DNA of 64,000 nucleotides, taken from contig CP141134.1 of the NCBI GenBank assembly GCA_035236585.1, positions 21,072,414 through 21,136,413 of the forward strand, in the 5' to 3' direction. Source of the stretch: Warburgia ugandensis (lineage: Eukaryota; Streptophyta; Magnoliopsida; Canellales; Canellaceae). This document shows, one piece after another, positions 15,541 through 28,888 of the stretch (the first letter of the stretch is position 1; each line of letters starts with the position of its first letter). The position numbers and the translations under genes were made by a program. A model generated the notes under the pieces. It was not told the origin of the DNA. It made no database searches and saw nothing but the letters and a program-made list of their open reading frames with translations.

Positions 15541-17179
15541 GCCATCCAAGAGAAAGTAACCTTGAACCTATTCTTCCCTTTGCTTTTCATTACCTTTAGA
15601 TCTCCTTTGATTCCATTGAATTCCTTCTTGCCTTCTTTAGTGTTCCTCAAGCTTTGCCTTTATTTTCTAGTGGATTTTTCATTCATTTCAATGCATGCTT
15701 ATTCATGATTGAGGTTGGAATATTGAAGAAGGTTTAGCTTGTAGTTATGGGTGATTAAGATCAAGTAGCATTCATTGTAATAGGAAATAATTTTAATATC
15801 TGGATTACATGTATTGTGGACATTATGTTGATGGATTTTAATGTAATTCAATCAAGTCAATTGGAGTTTTTATTTCATACTTGTTTTCAGCAGTTAATGA
15901 TCTTAATTCTTGAATATTTATTAGCTTTAAAATTTCTTAATTCCATGTTCCATTAAGTGAAAGATCAAAATATCATGACATTGAAATTTTTCTTTATGTA
16001 TAGTTATGTTTAATTTCCAGCACTATACACTTTATGTTTGCTTAATTTTTCAAGAACCCAATCAGATTAGTACATTGCTTAGTTAATGCTTAAGTTAGAT
16101 TGCATGTTCTAGGTTTTTAAAGTAGTTAAGTAGATCCATTTCTACCCCATGAACCATGCATACCATTCCAAGGTCACAAGCATGATACTTGGGTAGTTGT
16201 CCTTTGATTGTTTGATTATTTGATTAGCGATTGTTTTCCTTTAGGTCTCTTGTTTAGTTTTAGTTTAGTTAGATTTCATTGTTTACTAATTTGCATTTTA
16301 CCTAGTTTCTAATTCTTAGTTTAGGAAAGTAATTGATTTTTTATAGTTGCTAAATTTCATGTTTAGAGAAGTTAAATTTAGGATAGTAATGAATTTGTTG
16401 CTTAGTTTATTTAAAATTGCATGATTTAGGAAAGTTGCTAAATTTCAGTCTTTGTAGAAAGTGTGTTTTAGGAAAGTTGTTAAATTTAACATAATTTGAT
16501 TTTGGCATAATTTCATATTTCATGTGTTAATATTTTATTTTTAGTTTAAAAAAGATCTCCTTGATTTAGCTAGGTTAGATAATTTAAGTAGAGACCACTA
16601 ATATCAAAGCCATATGATTCCTCATGGGATAGACCTCATCATGTGAATTACTACATTTGATTCATGCACTTGCAAGTTAAGACTTAAAAATCACAACAAC
16701 CTTGCATGAGAGTTTTGCCACCTTTGGTTTTGACAATGACAACCCATCTTGCATGGATAAATGCGGTAGTGATGACCGATCTAAAGTAGTACGAGTTCCA
16801 CCAATGGTCTTTAAGCTCCTCTAGTCTTGGTTAGTGAGATGTGGGCCCTTGGCTTTGCTTAGCTTACATTCTAGTTTCTTTTTAGGGTCCAGAACACCAA
16901 AATTATGGAATTTTCATAGGTTCACCCTAATCCTACAAAAGTGTAAAATAAACCTTGATTAGTAATAGATTGAGTAATTAAATAGTTTATAAATGCAATT
17001 TTAGGGATATTTTTTGGAATATTTATGTGTATATCATATATAAAAAAGTATAGAAGCATGATTGTTCACTTTTTATACTTAACATCTACTGGACCTTCAA
17101 TTTAGTGCATATGCATGTGCTCATTCTCAAGATGATTCAAAAGAATCTCCCTTAATTGTCAATGAATATTTAGATATCT

Positions 17180-17630
17180 TGTTCACACACCCACACTTGG
17201 TCTTTAGTACTAATGGTACATGTCAACTTTTTAAAAATATATTGATTTCATGGTTTTCTAAAGCAAAAATCTTTGAAAATATGTACTCTACTTCTACAAC
17301 TGAAGTAGAAGAAATCTTCTTTAGAAATTTTTGTGTACAAATTCTTTGGATGAAACAACAATTAAAAGATTGGCATCTTTTGTGATTATGTTCCCATCCT
17401 TTGTGAGACACATTAGTACCATTAACTTGCCAAAGAATCTGGTTCCACACTAAGACAAGGTACAGTAAAGTTAAGAAGTATTTTCTTAGAGACCATATTC
17501 AAAGGGGTGACCTTATACTTGAATTCATGACTACGGATGAATAACTAGCTTAGTTTTTTATAAAGACACTGGATGAAGATCAATTTTGTAAGATTCACTC
17601 TTGACTTATGCATGACAACTTGTGATTGGG
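17180..17630 (+). pseudogene. Ty1/copia RNase H C-terminal remnant
   Basis: The plus strand reads ILISWFSKAKIFENMYSTST, then TTEVEE and CVQILWMKQQLKDW, the copia RNase H block (VSWFSKKQ...STAEAEY...QILWMKQQL). After a frame break at about 17385 it continues as KYFLRDHIQRGDLILEF, then 'TTDE stop LA' and LDEDQF, matching HFLRDHVQKGDI...TKPLPEDQF near the pol end. Stops and frame changes make it dead. Confidence 0.85.
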
Positions 17631-18400
17631 TTGTCAATATTTGAATAAATTGATGAATTGAGTTGAATCTTATTGAATGTGTTATTTGATCATATTAGAC
17701 TTTGTTTATTTTCCAAATTTTAGTTCATTTTAAAAGATTCTCAAAAGATTTGCTAAAGTCTTTCTCTCTCTTGTTTTTGTAAAATTTCTAACAAAAATCC
17801 AAATCTCTATAGCAAAGTAGTTGGAGATCATGCTTAACAAGTTGTCTATACTACTATGCATTAACTCCCATAATAGACATTAACACCTAAAATTTTTGTC
17901 TAAGTGGGGAGCATCAATGCACTACTGGGAGTTGAGGCCCAAAGCATCTCTTACTCCTACCTGGCGTTGACACCCATTGCAAGAATCAATGCCTTACGTA
18001 ATTTCTATTCTTCAAATTGTTTTAAAAAACGGTATCTTGATCTTTCGTGAATTCTTTTTTATTTTATAAAATTGGGTGATTTCTGCCTTTCCTTTCATAA
18101 AATTCCCAAATTAGCCCCTTTCTTCCACCTCTCTATGCATTTTCCAAAACACCCAAAATCCTATTGCTTGCTAAATTTCTCTCAAAATTTCTTTTGAAAA
18201 CTTGAAATATTGTTTCCCAACCCATTGGCCAAATTTAATTTTGATATATTGAAGAAATTTAGAGTTTTCACCAAGTTTTTTCTTGCGTTTCATCTAAAAA
18301 ACCTCTAAGCATAGACGTCTTTCCAACATCTTCTATTTTTTAACATCAAAACACTATCCACATCGATGCTATATTAAAAAGAATGTATGAAGCTATAGAT
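17631..18400. other. No gene recognised; probable copia spacer or LTR B end
   Basis: AT-rich sequence between the copia pol remnant and the start of readable LTR-B similarity. Possibly the copia spacer, or the undefined end of LTR B. No protein similarity seen. Confidence 0.4.
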
Positions 18401-20770
18401 ATGCCAATATGGATCAAACCCATGAGAACTTGCTTTGAAACTAAAAGCTAACAATCAAAATCCAAATTAAAATATCCTAACTTATCTAAGCAATGTGAAA
18501 TAAATGAAATGATCAAATTAACTATGAATTAAACTAAAAATGAATAAATTCACTAAATTATGAAATCAAGGAATTCAGATCCACTACATTACTAATTATA
18601 AACATTCATAAATAAGTACATCGATTTTATGTATCACATGTTAGTATAACACCGATGCAATATTAGCATGGAAGATGTGTGCATGAAAAGTCCTAATTAA
18701 CCATTTTCTCAATTCAAATTATTCACCTAGCTCAATCAGCATGTATCCAAAGTACAGCTTATATCTATCAAGATCACAAGCTATCTAAGAATCCATAATT
18801 ATCACCCAAATATCATGCTAACTAACATACATAAATTAGTGCCTCAACTATGAAAATTACATCATAGTTTCCAAGAAAAGGGTACTAATTATGCATGTTA
18901 AACAATACGACAAACCATAAGAAGTGATAATTTGATTTATTAAATCTAATGATAACTCATGCATGAATGGAATTATTGACGTAATGTGGCTTCATCCTCA
19001 CCCTAGATGGAGAATTTAGCTACCCATGGTGATGGATCTAAATCTAGCTTAAATCAAAGATGTTTTTGTCTATAACATTAGTAAAATACTTGGACTTTTT
19101 TCTATCTCTATACTTACCAACATAAGCTATGAAAGAGACATGAGACAAGGATGGAAAGTATGGAACAATGCATCCAATAATGAAAGAAATTGTAAAATGG
19201 AGTCCAAACTTATCTTAGGTTAGAAAGGTTTCTAGCCATACTTAGGATTGGTGAAAAACTATCTTAGGATGGCTGTATAGTTTTGCTTAATCCTAGGCTA
19301 AACTTAGAGCAAAGTAACTCATAAACTAAACTAAAATAAAATGAATGAACAAGGGCTAAAACATGAAACTAAATCCACCTCAAAGAACTGAAAAAACACA
19401 TATAATCATGGGATCCAAACATTAAAACTAAGCATCAAAGTATTAACCAAACTTCAAGATGAATAAAAGAGTGAATTTTATTGAAATTAATTCTTAAATC
19501 ATTGCAATAACATGATAAAAATAAAAATAAAAACCTAAACCAAGACTTCCCAAACTTGGATTCGAGATGGACGCATAGCAAACTCCCTAATGTGTCACAG
19601 ATCAAGTTTTTGCAGCCCTCTAGGATGTACGTCATGCCCAACCCAGAGCTCTCATCCTCGTTCTATGTCACTTTAGTCTAGAGAAAAGAAAACTATAAGC
19701 TAGAAAGTCCATACATCTTCTCTAAAAAAGAAAATTGTTATCTTCCCCACTCTTAGAAATTCATCCTTTTCTCCTCAAGTATGCTTTGATTGAAAAACAT
19801 ATTTTATTTTCTAATATAGTCCTCTCTATCTCTCCATTTCTTAGGTAACTTCCTCCTCTTTCCCATTGTGTCATGCACTCCCATTGGTCCACCTCAAAAT
19901 ATCTTCATTGACTGCCTTTTCTAGATCTTATAATGTGTCTTAGAATCTCATTTGAGACATCCAGGTTCATTCCCATTTTTCGCTCTCTCTCCTTTTCTCT
20001 CTTCAACTTCCCCTAAGGTCCTCATTCTAGCCAATCCTTTCATGATGTAAACCAACCACTTCAAGGAACTTAGGAGAGTCCAAGTATACATCAATCCTGG
20101 CTCTTGATTCATCTCTTAGCTCATTGACTTTAAGCTGTAGATTTTCTATTTTTCTCACCAAAGTAGAACATCTTTTGAAATCCTATTTTCTCTCCATGGA
20201 AACACGTTTTCTCCTAGATAAATAAGAAGGGGGGGGCGGGGGGGGGAATGTGTTCTCATATGGGTCCTTTATGCATGTGAGAGTGAAAGAGAGAGGGTGA
20301 GTAAGTTGCATGTGGGTCCCAGTTGCATGGATTTTTTGAATTTAAAAAAGAGTAGGTGTGTAAGCCTATTTTGGGCTTACATAGCTTCACATAGAAGCCT
20401 AATGGGGTGGTGAATGCATTCATACATGGCAAAATTTTCACCCTCTCATTTGATAATGATAGCCCAACTTGAGTGGATAAGAATGGGAAAAATATATGGG
20501 GTTTTTTACTGCTCTGAAAGTGATATGGGCACCCTCATTACACTTTGAATTCTTTCACTCTTAGCTTTTGAAATGTGGGCTAAGACTTCGCTTGGGTGAT
20601 GAACTAGCTTCCTCTTAAGGTTTCAAATCAATGAAAATTCACAAAGTGCTCCATTTAACCCTAATACTGCAAAATGAAAAATAAACCCTAATTAATGACG
20701 AATTAAGTTATTCAAGGGTTTGCAAATATAATTTTTATGAGTATTAAGTATAATAATTATGTGTTTATCA
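18400..20770 (-). repeat. 3' LTR of element B (copy B2)
   Basis: Right end ...TGTGTTTATCA at 20770 (minus-strand start TGATAAACACATAATT). From 19377 rightwards it runs parallel with 38283-39476 and then 42963-43239, the 5' LTR of the same element. The left limit (3' end of the LTR) cannot be fixed, because the other copies are truncated there. A G-rich run at 20230-20247 is private to this copy. No gene. Confidence 0.75.
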
Positions 20771-21382
20771 ATACCCCTAGACTAACATTTTGCTAGTCCT
20801 AGACCAAAAATATGAAGATGAAAGAAAGATGAAAGCAGAAAATCACAACCACTTTTACACGTGTTGTCATTTGCATTTAGCAAATGCAAAAAGCATTAAA
20901 CCCATAAATTATTCAAATAGATGGGTTAGTCTTGGTAGGGTTTTCTCTCAAAGAATCTTCTTCAATTCAGACTACATTAAATATCCAACTTTAGCATATT
21001 AATAAAAATGAACAATAGTCCAACCCTGACCTTATGCTAGAGGCATCCCATCAATACTCAAACCTCATATTGTACATGTGAATAGTCAACATATAGATAA
21101 TTTTCAGTCTCTAAGTAAGTTATAGCCTAAATTTTTGTAAAAAAAAAAAAAAAAAACAGCCTTCAACTTTAAATCTCACAAGATATAGTCAACACTTGAA
21201 AAGAAATTACTTTAAAGTGAGTAACGATAGTTCTTGTCAATATTTAAGTGGAAAAAATATATATCAAAGGCAAATTATCTCAAATATCTCAACGAAAAAA
21301 TGGTAAATCAAGAAATTATAACTAGTCTCATGGAAAGGACACCAACTATTAAGAATGTTGCACTCCACTATAATGCTCATGT
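20771..21382 (-). other. 3' non-coding internal region of element B with polypurine tract
   Basis: Minus strand: CTAGCAAAATGTTAGTCTAG then GGGTAT adjoins the LTR start, as polypurine tract and upstream motif. The same layout is found in element A at 24268-24300. A poly-A run lies at 21139-21157. The remainder shows no coding sequence. It ends at the insertion point of element A. Confidence 0.68.
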
Positions 21383-22897
21383 TGTTGTTTTAATTAAAAC
21401 TCGCTAGCATATGAATCAATTGCAATATAGCATGCTAGTGAGATCAATCCCACGAGGAGTTGAACTAATGTGATGCTAGTGGTCTCTACTTTAAACTATT
21501 TAACCTAGGTCTCTACTTTAAACTATCTAACCTAGCCAAATTCAAGTTATGTTTAACCTAAACCAAGAATGCAAATTTAAACATAAAAATTGAAAATCAT
21601 GCAAAAACAACAAACATGCTAAATTTAAAATTTTCCTAAAATGAACTTTCTAAAATTAAACTTTCCTAAATTTAAGACTTTCAAATTTGATGACTTTCCT
21701 AAAATAAAAACTATCTTAAAGTGAAAACTTTCCTTAAGTGAAAATTTAACAACTTTCTTGAACTAACTTTCCTAAGCATGAAATTAATCAACTAGTCTAT
21801 GGAAAACATACTTTAACACGTACTTTCTTAATCATGCAATTGTCTAAGGAATGCAATGGAAATTAAGAGGATGAACTTTAACAATTAACAACAAACTAAA
21901 CAATATTAACTTAATTACTTTTTCCTACTTGAATGAATGCCACAACTTGGAATCTATTCACTTACCAAATCAATCAAAGCTATGCGTTCCAGCCATGGCT
22001 TACATACATAGTTCCAACATGATTTCATAAGTGCATTTCAAATCAATTGATATGGAATATTAAACTATGGATCTACAAGTAAATAAGCAATTCGACAAGA
22101 TTTTCCAACTTTAGCCATAAAGCTCCTCAAAATCATGTGTTCCATCCTTGGATTGGATGCATAGTTTTAGAGGTCTTTTAATTAGATTGCTGGAAATTTT
22201 AAAATTAAATATTCACTTCCTTAATATCCCCATCAGCATAAAGCAAATAATTAAGAATAAACCTGGTCAATAATCAAGTAAAAAGCATTCCATTAATCAT
22301 CAAAAGTTTATGGCATATAATTGATTACATGGAAGATTGCTGTCCACTTTTGAATGAAACACACTACTATTCCTACTAACTTGAGCCCAAAAAAAGAGAC
22401 TAACAATGATTCCTCTTCTAACAAAGCTTTATATTCAAGGGTAATCTTATGGCATATAAGCAAAGATCAATGGAAACTAATTAAAAACAAAGCTAGAATT
22501 CAAAGGAATCTACAAGATAACTCAAAAGCTATGAAAGGAAAAGGGAAAACTAGATTCAAGATGATTTTCCTTGGCTTTCACTCCAAGGAAAATAAGGCCT
22601 TGAATCTTAGTTTCTAAAGCAATAAAGAACAAAAGAGGATAAGGAAGAAACTAGCAGGACAAGAGCTAAGGAAAACAAGAAAAGAATTAAGAGAAACTAA
22701 CCTTGAAAGCTAAAGCAAACACTCCCAAAACCAGGTGTGGAGTGCTTCTAGAAGTTGTCACACACCCTTAGGAATATAGTAGCACCCAAGGAGTCCTCAA
22801 AACAAAATAAAAAGAGAGGAGAATAGAGAAGTGGGAGGAGGGAGACGTCTTTTTTCCTAAGTGAAAAGGTATGTCCTTCTCTTCGGTTTTTGTGCAG

Positions 22898-22905
22898 TTT
22901 TATAC
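22898..22905 (-). promoter_or_regulatory. Probable TATA box of the A 3' LTR
   Basis: GTATAAAA on the minus strand, at the place corresponding to TATAAAAG in the two solo A LTRs, downstream of the pyrimidine tract. Confidence 0.6.
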
Positions 22906-23130
22906 TTTTCTTCTATTTTCTATAGGGTACCCTAATATTAAGGTATGGTGGGGATGAAATGAAGCTGTTTTGGATGGTTAAGATGAATGGGAGATTAAGG
23001 TTTCAAAGGAGGAAAGGGGGAAAGGTGGCTGCCCTCTTTTGGAGTGGAGTAGGTGGGAGACTCCTACTTTTTAGGAACGGCGTCTCCTCCCTTCCAAAAT
23101 TTTTGAACATAAGCAAGTGGGGTGGGAATG

Positions 23131-23265
<135 letters not shown>

Positions 23266-24267
23266 GTGGATAAATGTGGTTAGTTAGGATAGGAGTTGGG
23301 AAAGGTGGGAGGAAAGTGGAAGTAAAGTGAGGTGTTGGAAAAACATAGGAAATAAAGGTGGGATGGAAAATTTTGATTGGTTGATTGGGTTCCTGAGGCC
23401 TTGATTGGTTGGGTGGTTAGGATAGGAGTTTAGGAAGGTAAAAAAGTTATCAAATGGTAAGACTCTTGAATGGAAAGTCAAATTCAGGGTGGTCTTTGGT
23501 GGTGAGGTGGAAAGTGATAAAAAAAAAGGTGGGAAAAACATAAAAATTGGAAGGCTCTCATCCTATTGGTCCATGTGCCAACTTATCCTAATAAGATTGT
23601 CCTTTATTATCTTCAAAATATCCCTTGAAATGTCATGGATAATTCTCTTGAATTTCATCCAATCCTAGCCTTCCATTTAAGGCTGACTTTGAAGGCTCCA
23701 TTGACAAGGCTTCATGTCTATCTTTTGAAGCTTTCTTGGCTTGGCTTCTTGGTTCCATCCCTTAGCTTGTGTGATTTAGCTTGAATATCTTAGCTTGCCA
23801 CCTTTTCTCATGGCTAAGGTGGCTTAAGTGGCTTCCATGCAAAGGTGGTGGGAATGCATGGCTTACTTCATGGGCCCACTTTGGCCATCTTTAGCTCTCT
23901 TAATTGCATGCATTACTAGTCCACAAGATGATCTTAGCCTTTGGTTTCAATTGAAGTGATGACTTTATGGCTTTGACTCAATCTTTTGATCTTGATCTTC
24001 AATTTCATCCCTATAGATCTCAGACGTTAGATCATCATCTTACTTCTTACAAAAAGTGAAAACCCCTAATTAAATCCTAAAAAAAAATGATTAATCATAT
24101 GCTTATCTTGGATTACCTTTTGGACCTCTAAAATATCAAATTTTACTTCATTAGGTCAAACATGCATGTGTTACAAATTTTGGTATAAAAATCCTAATTT
24201 ACCCTTATGAGTTGTAACACATAGGTAACTAATTGGGTGGATTTTATGTAAAACTAAACTCTTACCA

Positions 24268-24292
24268 CACCCCTAATCAGCATTTTGCTAGT
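24268..24292 (-). other. Polypurine tract of element A and upstream conserved motif
   Basis: Minus strand: GACTAGCAAAATGCTGATTA then GGGGTG, directly followed by the LTR start TGGTAAGAG. Plant Athila/Tat elements have a similar 'ACTAGCAA...GGGGGTGTTGATAAG' junction. Here the LTR start TGATAAG has mutated to TGGTAAG. Confidence 0.75.
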
Positions 24293-25931
24293 CTTGAGCA
24301 AAATATGTGAGAAGCATTTTTCAAAAACTGGAACAAAGTGTCATTTTCGTATGTACTCAAGATTGCATTTAGCACATGTAACAAGCCCTTATACCCCTAG
24401 GTTACCCCTAATGGACGAGTTAGATCTCGTGCGGGTTTGCATTGATTATATGCACAAAAATGCCTTAAGGTTGAGTCCCTTATTTTATCTTAGAGAATCC
24501 TCATTCATTAGCAATCCACTGATTATTCCCAACTTAATGGAGAAGATTGGCAATTTTACAAATCATACACATACTAAAGACATTTTATTTGAGTTATTTC
24601 TCAGAGTGCATGTGTGTGTAGCCATTTAAGTCATGAATTCTAACCAAATATGCTTAAATTTCATTGGAAATATGTCTTGATCTCAAATCCTCATAGTTAT
24701 GCTCTCAGCTCTCAGCTCTCAGATAAGGGTTTAAACATATTTCTCTCATTATGTGATTAGATTCAACAAAGCTAATGGTTCACATAAATTTTGAAGTGCT
24801 AATGAGACAAAGGAAAGTGATCCCTAAGAGTGGATGTCATTGGCAAGAATAGTAAGGGTATTCTACCTAAATTTCTTCTTTTTGTCTCCTCTTTAAGGTT
24901 ATGTTCCACTTAAGATCCATAGGTCTTTAACTAGGATGAAAAGAAGGGTATAAGGATTTCAAAGGTTCAAAATTAAGTAGATGCCTTCAATGAGTATCTG
25001 TTAGAACACTTTTTGGTTTTGTTAAAGTAAATTTCTTTTGTCTTCTTGTCTTTCACTTTTTCTCTTCTTTTTCTAATACTTCTTTCTTTTCACTTTTCTT
25101 TTTCTTTTAGCTTCTTTGGAAGAAAGATTGCTAATTTTCTCAATTCTTTAACTTTTTGTCGACTTTTGAACTTTTATACTAACTCTATAAATTTGAAAAT
25201 GGGTAATGGTTATTTATTTTACTAGTTTTTCTGGGTTAAGGTGAGTGAGGTTAAGAAAGAAAGGCTTAATAATAGGCTCAAAAGGGCTAACTAGTGGTTT
25301 GGAATATATTGGGTAGGTTTTATGTCTCTGAGTATAGCAAAGGTGGCCTATATCCTTTCCTAGGTTTCCTAAAGCCTATCATATTCAATAAATTTTTTGA
25401 AAATAAAGGTATTACTGTTATTTATTCTTAAGAGTTAGCCAAAACAAGGTTAATAAGATCACACTAATATGTACACTGAAGAAACTATGAAATTACTTAT
25501 TACTCTCTTGAAAGCAAATACTCTCTAAACTCACTAGTTATAGGTCTCCACTGAATTTTCTTAGGGTCTTTAAGTCATACCTCTCTATTAGTCTTGACTA
25601 CGTACTGTGTGTAAATGGTTTTTGAGAATTAACTTTCATAAAATGCTTCAACACATGAATAATATGCAAAACTAGTCAGATATATTGTCATTAAGAGGGG
25701 AAAATAATAGAATTACTAAATTATGAACATCCAGTTCTCATCACAGTAAGGGAACTCTTCCAAAATGGTTTTTCTTTTTTAAAGCTTAAGAAAATTAAAA
25801 ATCTTTACATGCATCTACCCCTCCAACCTAAATGAAACATTGTCCCTAATGTTTGAAAACATAGGATCTTATATGATAATGGAAAGATGTAGAAGATGGA
25901 GATTTTAATAAAAAAACATCTGGGTTGCCTC
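24293..25931 (-). other. 3' non-coding region of element A
   Basis: About 1.6 kb between integrase and the polypurine tract, where Athila-type elements carry a long untranslated or env-like region. I see no env-like protein. It contains a pyrimidine-rich stretch (25040-25130) and, next to integrase (about 25922-25945), the GCCCCCTAGGAGGCAACCC motif on the minus strand. Weak similarity to the corresponding part of B at 34064-34420. Confidence 0.65.
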
Positions 25932-27150
25932 CTAGGGGGCTCTATGTTTTACATCTTCAATCAGACATAATGATGAGTGCAATGATGGTAATCTGTAAGG
26001 GTTCCTTGAGTGGTAATTACGTGCCTCTAACAATATCTCATCAATCTTAAGATTAAGGATCTCTAAGAAAGGTTTTAACCTCTGACCATTGACATTTTGT
26101 ATTTCTCCATCCTTCTCAATCTCAATGGCCCCATGAGGATAGACCATGCATACTATATAAGGTCCAGTCCATCTAGATCTGAGTTTGCCTCGGAAGAAAT
26201 GTAATCTAGAGTTATATAATAAGACCTTTTGTTCAAGTGTGAAGGATTTTCTTAAGATTTGGCGATCATGTGTAACCTTCATCCAGTCTTTGTATAATTG
26301 TGCTGAGTCATACGCATCTTTCCTCAATTCTTCCAACTCATCGAGTTGGAGTTTTTGGTGGGTCCCAAGCAGAATCTGAGTCAAAATTGAGCTTTTTGAT
26401 AGCCCAATATGCCTTGTGCTCTAATTCTACTAGTAAGTAGCAGCCCTTTCCATAGACTAGGTGATAGGGTGACATTCTTATAAGGGTTTTATATGTTGTA
26501 CGATAAGCCCACAAAGAGTCATTAAGTCTCATAGACTAGCTTTTCCTACTTGAATTGACTGTCATTAATAGAATCCACTTGATGTCCCTATTGGATACCT
26601 CTACTTGGCCAACTGTCTAAGGGTGGTATGGGGTAGCTATCTTATGGTTGACACCATACTTTTTCATTAAATTCTTAAACACTTTATTACAAAAAGTGTT
26701 TTCCCCCATCACTTAATATGGCTCTTAGAGTACCTATCGTGCAAAGATATTTTCTTTTAAGAATTTTATCATGATTTTGTAGTCATTGGTTTTGTAGGGT
26801 ATAGCCTCCACCTACTTGAACATGTAGTCCACTTCCACTAGGATGTAAAGATTTCCCAAAGAATTAGGAAAGGGTTCCATGAAATTTATGCCCCAAACAT
26901 TGAATGGATCTATAATAGGGATTGGGTTTAAGGGCATCATATGTCTCCTTCCCAAACTACCTAGCCTTTGACACCTCACACATGTTGTGCAGTAAGCATG
27001 TGTATCCTTAAATATGGTAGGCCAATAAAAACCACACTGCAAATTTTTTGCAACTATCTTTCTTGAGCTAAAATGGGCCCCACATGAATGATCATGATGA
27101 AAGGAGATGATTTGATTGTGCTCACTATCTGATTTGCATTTCCTAATCAC
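25932..27150 (-). pseudogene. Integrase of element A (broken)
   Basis: Minus strand. 27150-26812 holds the HHCC zinc domain (HHDHSCGAHFSSRKI ... CTTCVRCQRLG) and the start of the core. The first catalytic Asp of WGIDFMGPF is Asn (VWGINFMEPF), so it would be inactive even if read through; VEVDYMFK follows. The rest of the core is in pieces: 26532-26338 has [20 protein letters not shown] and [19 protein letters not shown]. 26384-25932 is the C-terminal region ([33 protein letters not shown]). Normal family order; joined only through stops and frameshifts. Confidence 0.93.
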
Positions 27151-27296
27151 TTGATCATGATAATACTTGAAAAAGTATGGGTCATCCCACGTAAAACATA
27201 TAACCTCGGTAAAAAAATCTCTTTTTATCTTGTTCGGTCCAATGATTAGGCATGTCCTGTAACAAGATAATTAACAATATTATCGTACCAAGGCAC

Positions 27297-27776
27297 TTAG
27301 GAAATATGCAATAATTGTTCATCAGGGAAGGCTCCAGTTATAGGCATGGGATTGCTAGTATGCTTCACCACTAATATGGATAAGTAGTCTACTACAACAT
27401 TTTTGGAACCTTTCTTATCCCAAATTTCTAAGTCAAAATCTTGTAGTAGTAGCATCCAACAAATCAACCTAGGTTTCACATCCTTTGTAGAAATGAGGCA
27501 CTTTAAAGCTATGTGATCGAAGTACACTATAACTTTAGACCCTAACAAGTAAGGTATAAACTTATCCAAAGCAAGCACTATAGCTAGCAACTCTTTCTCT
27601 GTGGTCGAATAATTGAGTTGTGCATCATTTAGTGTTTTACTAGTATAGTATACCACATGGGAAAGTTTATCAATGCGCTTCACCAAAACAGCTCCAATCA
27701 CATAATCTGACACATCACACATTATCTCAAATGGTGCATTCCAATCTAGTGGTCGGATAATGGGTGCAGAAGTCAA
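27297..27776 (-). pseudogene. RNase H domain of element A
   Basis: A 159-codon open stretch: [20 protein letters not shown] (first catalytic Asp block), [20 protein letters not shown] (catalytic Glu in [10 protein letters not shown]), [18 protein letters not shown] (the usual TDH is FDH, catalytic Asp kept), and [20 protein letters not shown], where the usual NxVADHLSR Asp block reads VVDYLS. It degrades RNA in the RNA-DNA hybrid during reverse transcription. The domain is the best preserved part of the element but is cut off from RT by a frame break near 27780-27980. Confidence 0.94.
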
Positions 27777-27983
27777 CTCGACCTTGAGTCACTCAAATGC
27801 TTTCTTACAGTCCTCGTAAAAGTAAAAAATGGCCTCCTTTCTAAGTAAATTATAGAGGGGCTTGGTAATTTTGCTAAAATCCTTGACGAAGCGTTTGTAA
27901 AAGCTAGCATGTACTAAAAAGGAGAAATTTATTTCATCGACCTTGGTGGAGGAAGGTTGGCTATCAAATTCGCTTTTGCCTTA

Positions 27984-28560
27984 TCAACTTCTATCCCATT
28001 GGGTGATATTATATAGCCTAAAACTATCCCACTTTTGTACCATAAAATGGCACTTTTTCCAGTTTAAAATAAGACTTTTCTCTTGACACCTTGTAAGAAG
28101 TAACTTTAAGTGGTGCAAGCACTCATCAAATGATGACTCAAATATTGAGAAGTCATCCATAAACACCTAAAGAAACCTTTCTACCATATCAGAGAAAATG
28201 CTCAACATGCACCTTTGAAATGTAGTTGGAGCATTACAAAGTCCAAAAGGCATACATCGGTAAGCAAGGGTTCCAAAAGGGCAGGTGAAGGTGGTCTTCT
28301 CCTGATCCTCTGATTTTATAGGAATCTGGTTGTAATCGAAGTATCCATCTAGAAAGCAATAATAACTATGTTCGGCCAACCTTTCTAGCATTTGGTCAAT
28401 GAAGGGTAGAGGAAAGTGATCTTTCCTCACAACCATGTTCAACTTTCGATAGTTAGTGCAAATTCTCTACCCAGTGGTCATGCAAGTGAGTACTAACTCA
28501 TTATCCTCATTTTTTACTACCGTGGCCTCAGATTTCTTAGTACAACCTAAACTGGGCTGA
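27984..28560 (-). pseudogene. Reverse transcriptase domain of element A
   Basis: Minus strand, with the YRKLN region near 28440-28480 behind a stop where Trp of TTGWRxC is expected. 28442-28167 reads RKDHFPLPFIDQMLERLAEH, YCFLDGYFDYNQIPI and MPFGLCNAPTTFQRCM. One in-frame TAG at 28167-28169 separates it from FMDDFSIF (28166 onward), the catalytic Y/F-MDD box. A pure Athila/Tat-type RT. It copies the element RNA into DNA from the tRNA primer; not functional because of the stops. Confidence 0.94.
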
Positions 28561-28888
28561 CCTAGGTACTGTTAGAAATAGGGTATATTATGCCAACATC
28601 TAAAAGCTTTAAGACTTCATCTCTAACCACATACTTCATATGGGGATTAAGTTGTCTTTAAGTTTCCCTAGAATGTTTTGCATTTTCTTGTAAGTGTATC
28701 CTATGCATGCAGACTGCTAGACAAATCCCTTTTATGTCTACTATCATCCACCCTAGAGTAGTTTTATGTTCCTTAAGGACATCCAAAAGTTGACCCTCCT
28801 ATTCATTATCAAAATCTAATTCTATTATCACAAGTAAGGTTTCATCTAGGCCTAGGTATGAATATTTCAAGTTGTGAAGCAAGGGTTC

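Larger units (their letters stand above)
11051..16698 (+). repeat. Solo LTR of family A (copy 1), split by a nested LTR
   Basis: The A LTR starts TGATAAGTGTTTAATTTTGT at 11051 and ends AAATCACAACA at 16698. Its two parts, 11051-11092 and 14031-16698, match the solo A LTR at 35449-37934 and, inverted, 21383-24267. Flanking 5-mers are GCCTT (11046-11050) and ACCTT (16699-16703), a 4/5 target duplication. No internal sequence is attached, so it formed by LTR-LTR recombination. Unnested length is about 2.7 kb. Confidence 0.88.
10260..17036 (-). repeat. LTR of family B (copy B1), interrupted by two nested LTRs
   Basis: 10590-11050 and 16699-17036 together resemble the family-B LTRs at ~18400-20770 and 38283-43239: the same sequence order, for example a block about aligned with 'caaaagtgtaaaataaaccttgattagtaatagattgag' is found in diverged form near 20670-20710. 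The right end ...TGTATATCA (minus-strand start TGATATACAC) corresponds to the B start TGATAAACAC. The left boundary is not determined. The gap between the halves is a solo A LTR. No internal B sequence adjoins, so it is a solo or truncated LTR. Confidence 0.7.

Noticed and set aside
24285..24629. A 114-codon plus-strand frame
   Set aside because: Lies in the 3' non-coding region of element A, antisense to it; not similar to any known protein and not kept in the related region of B.
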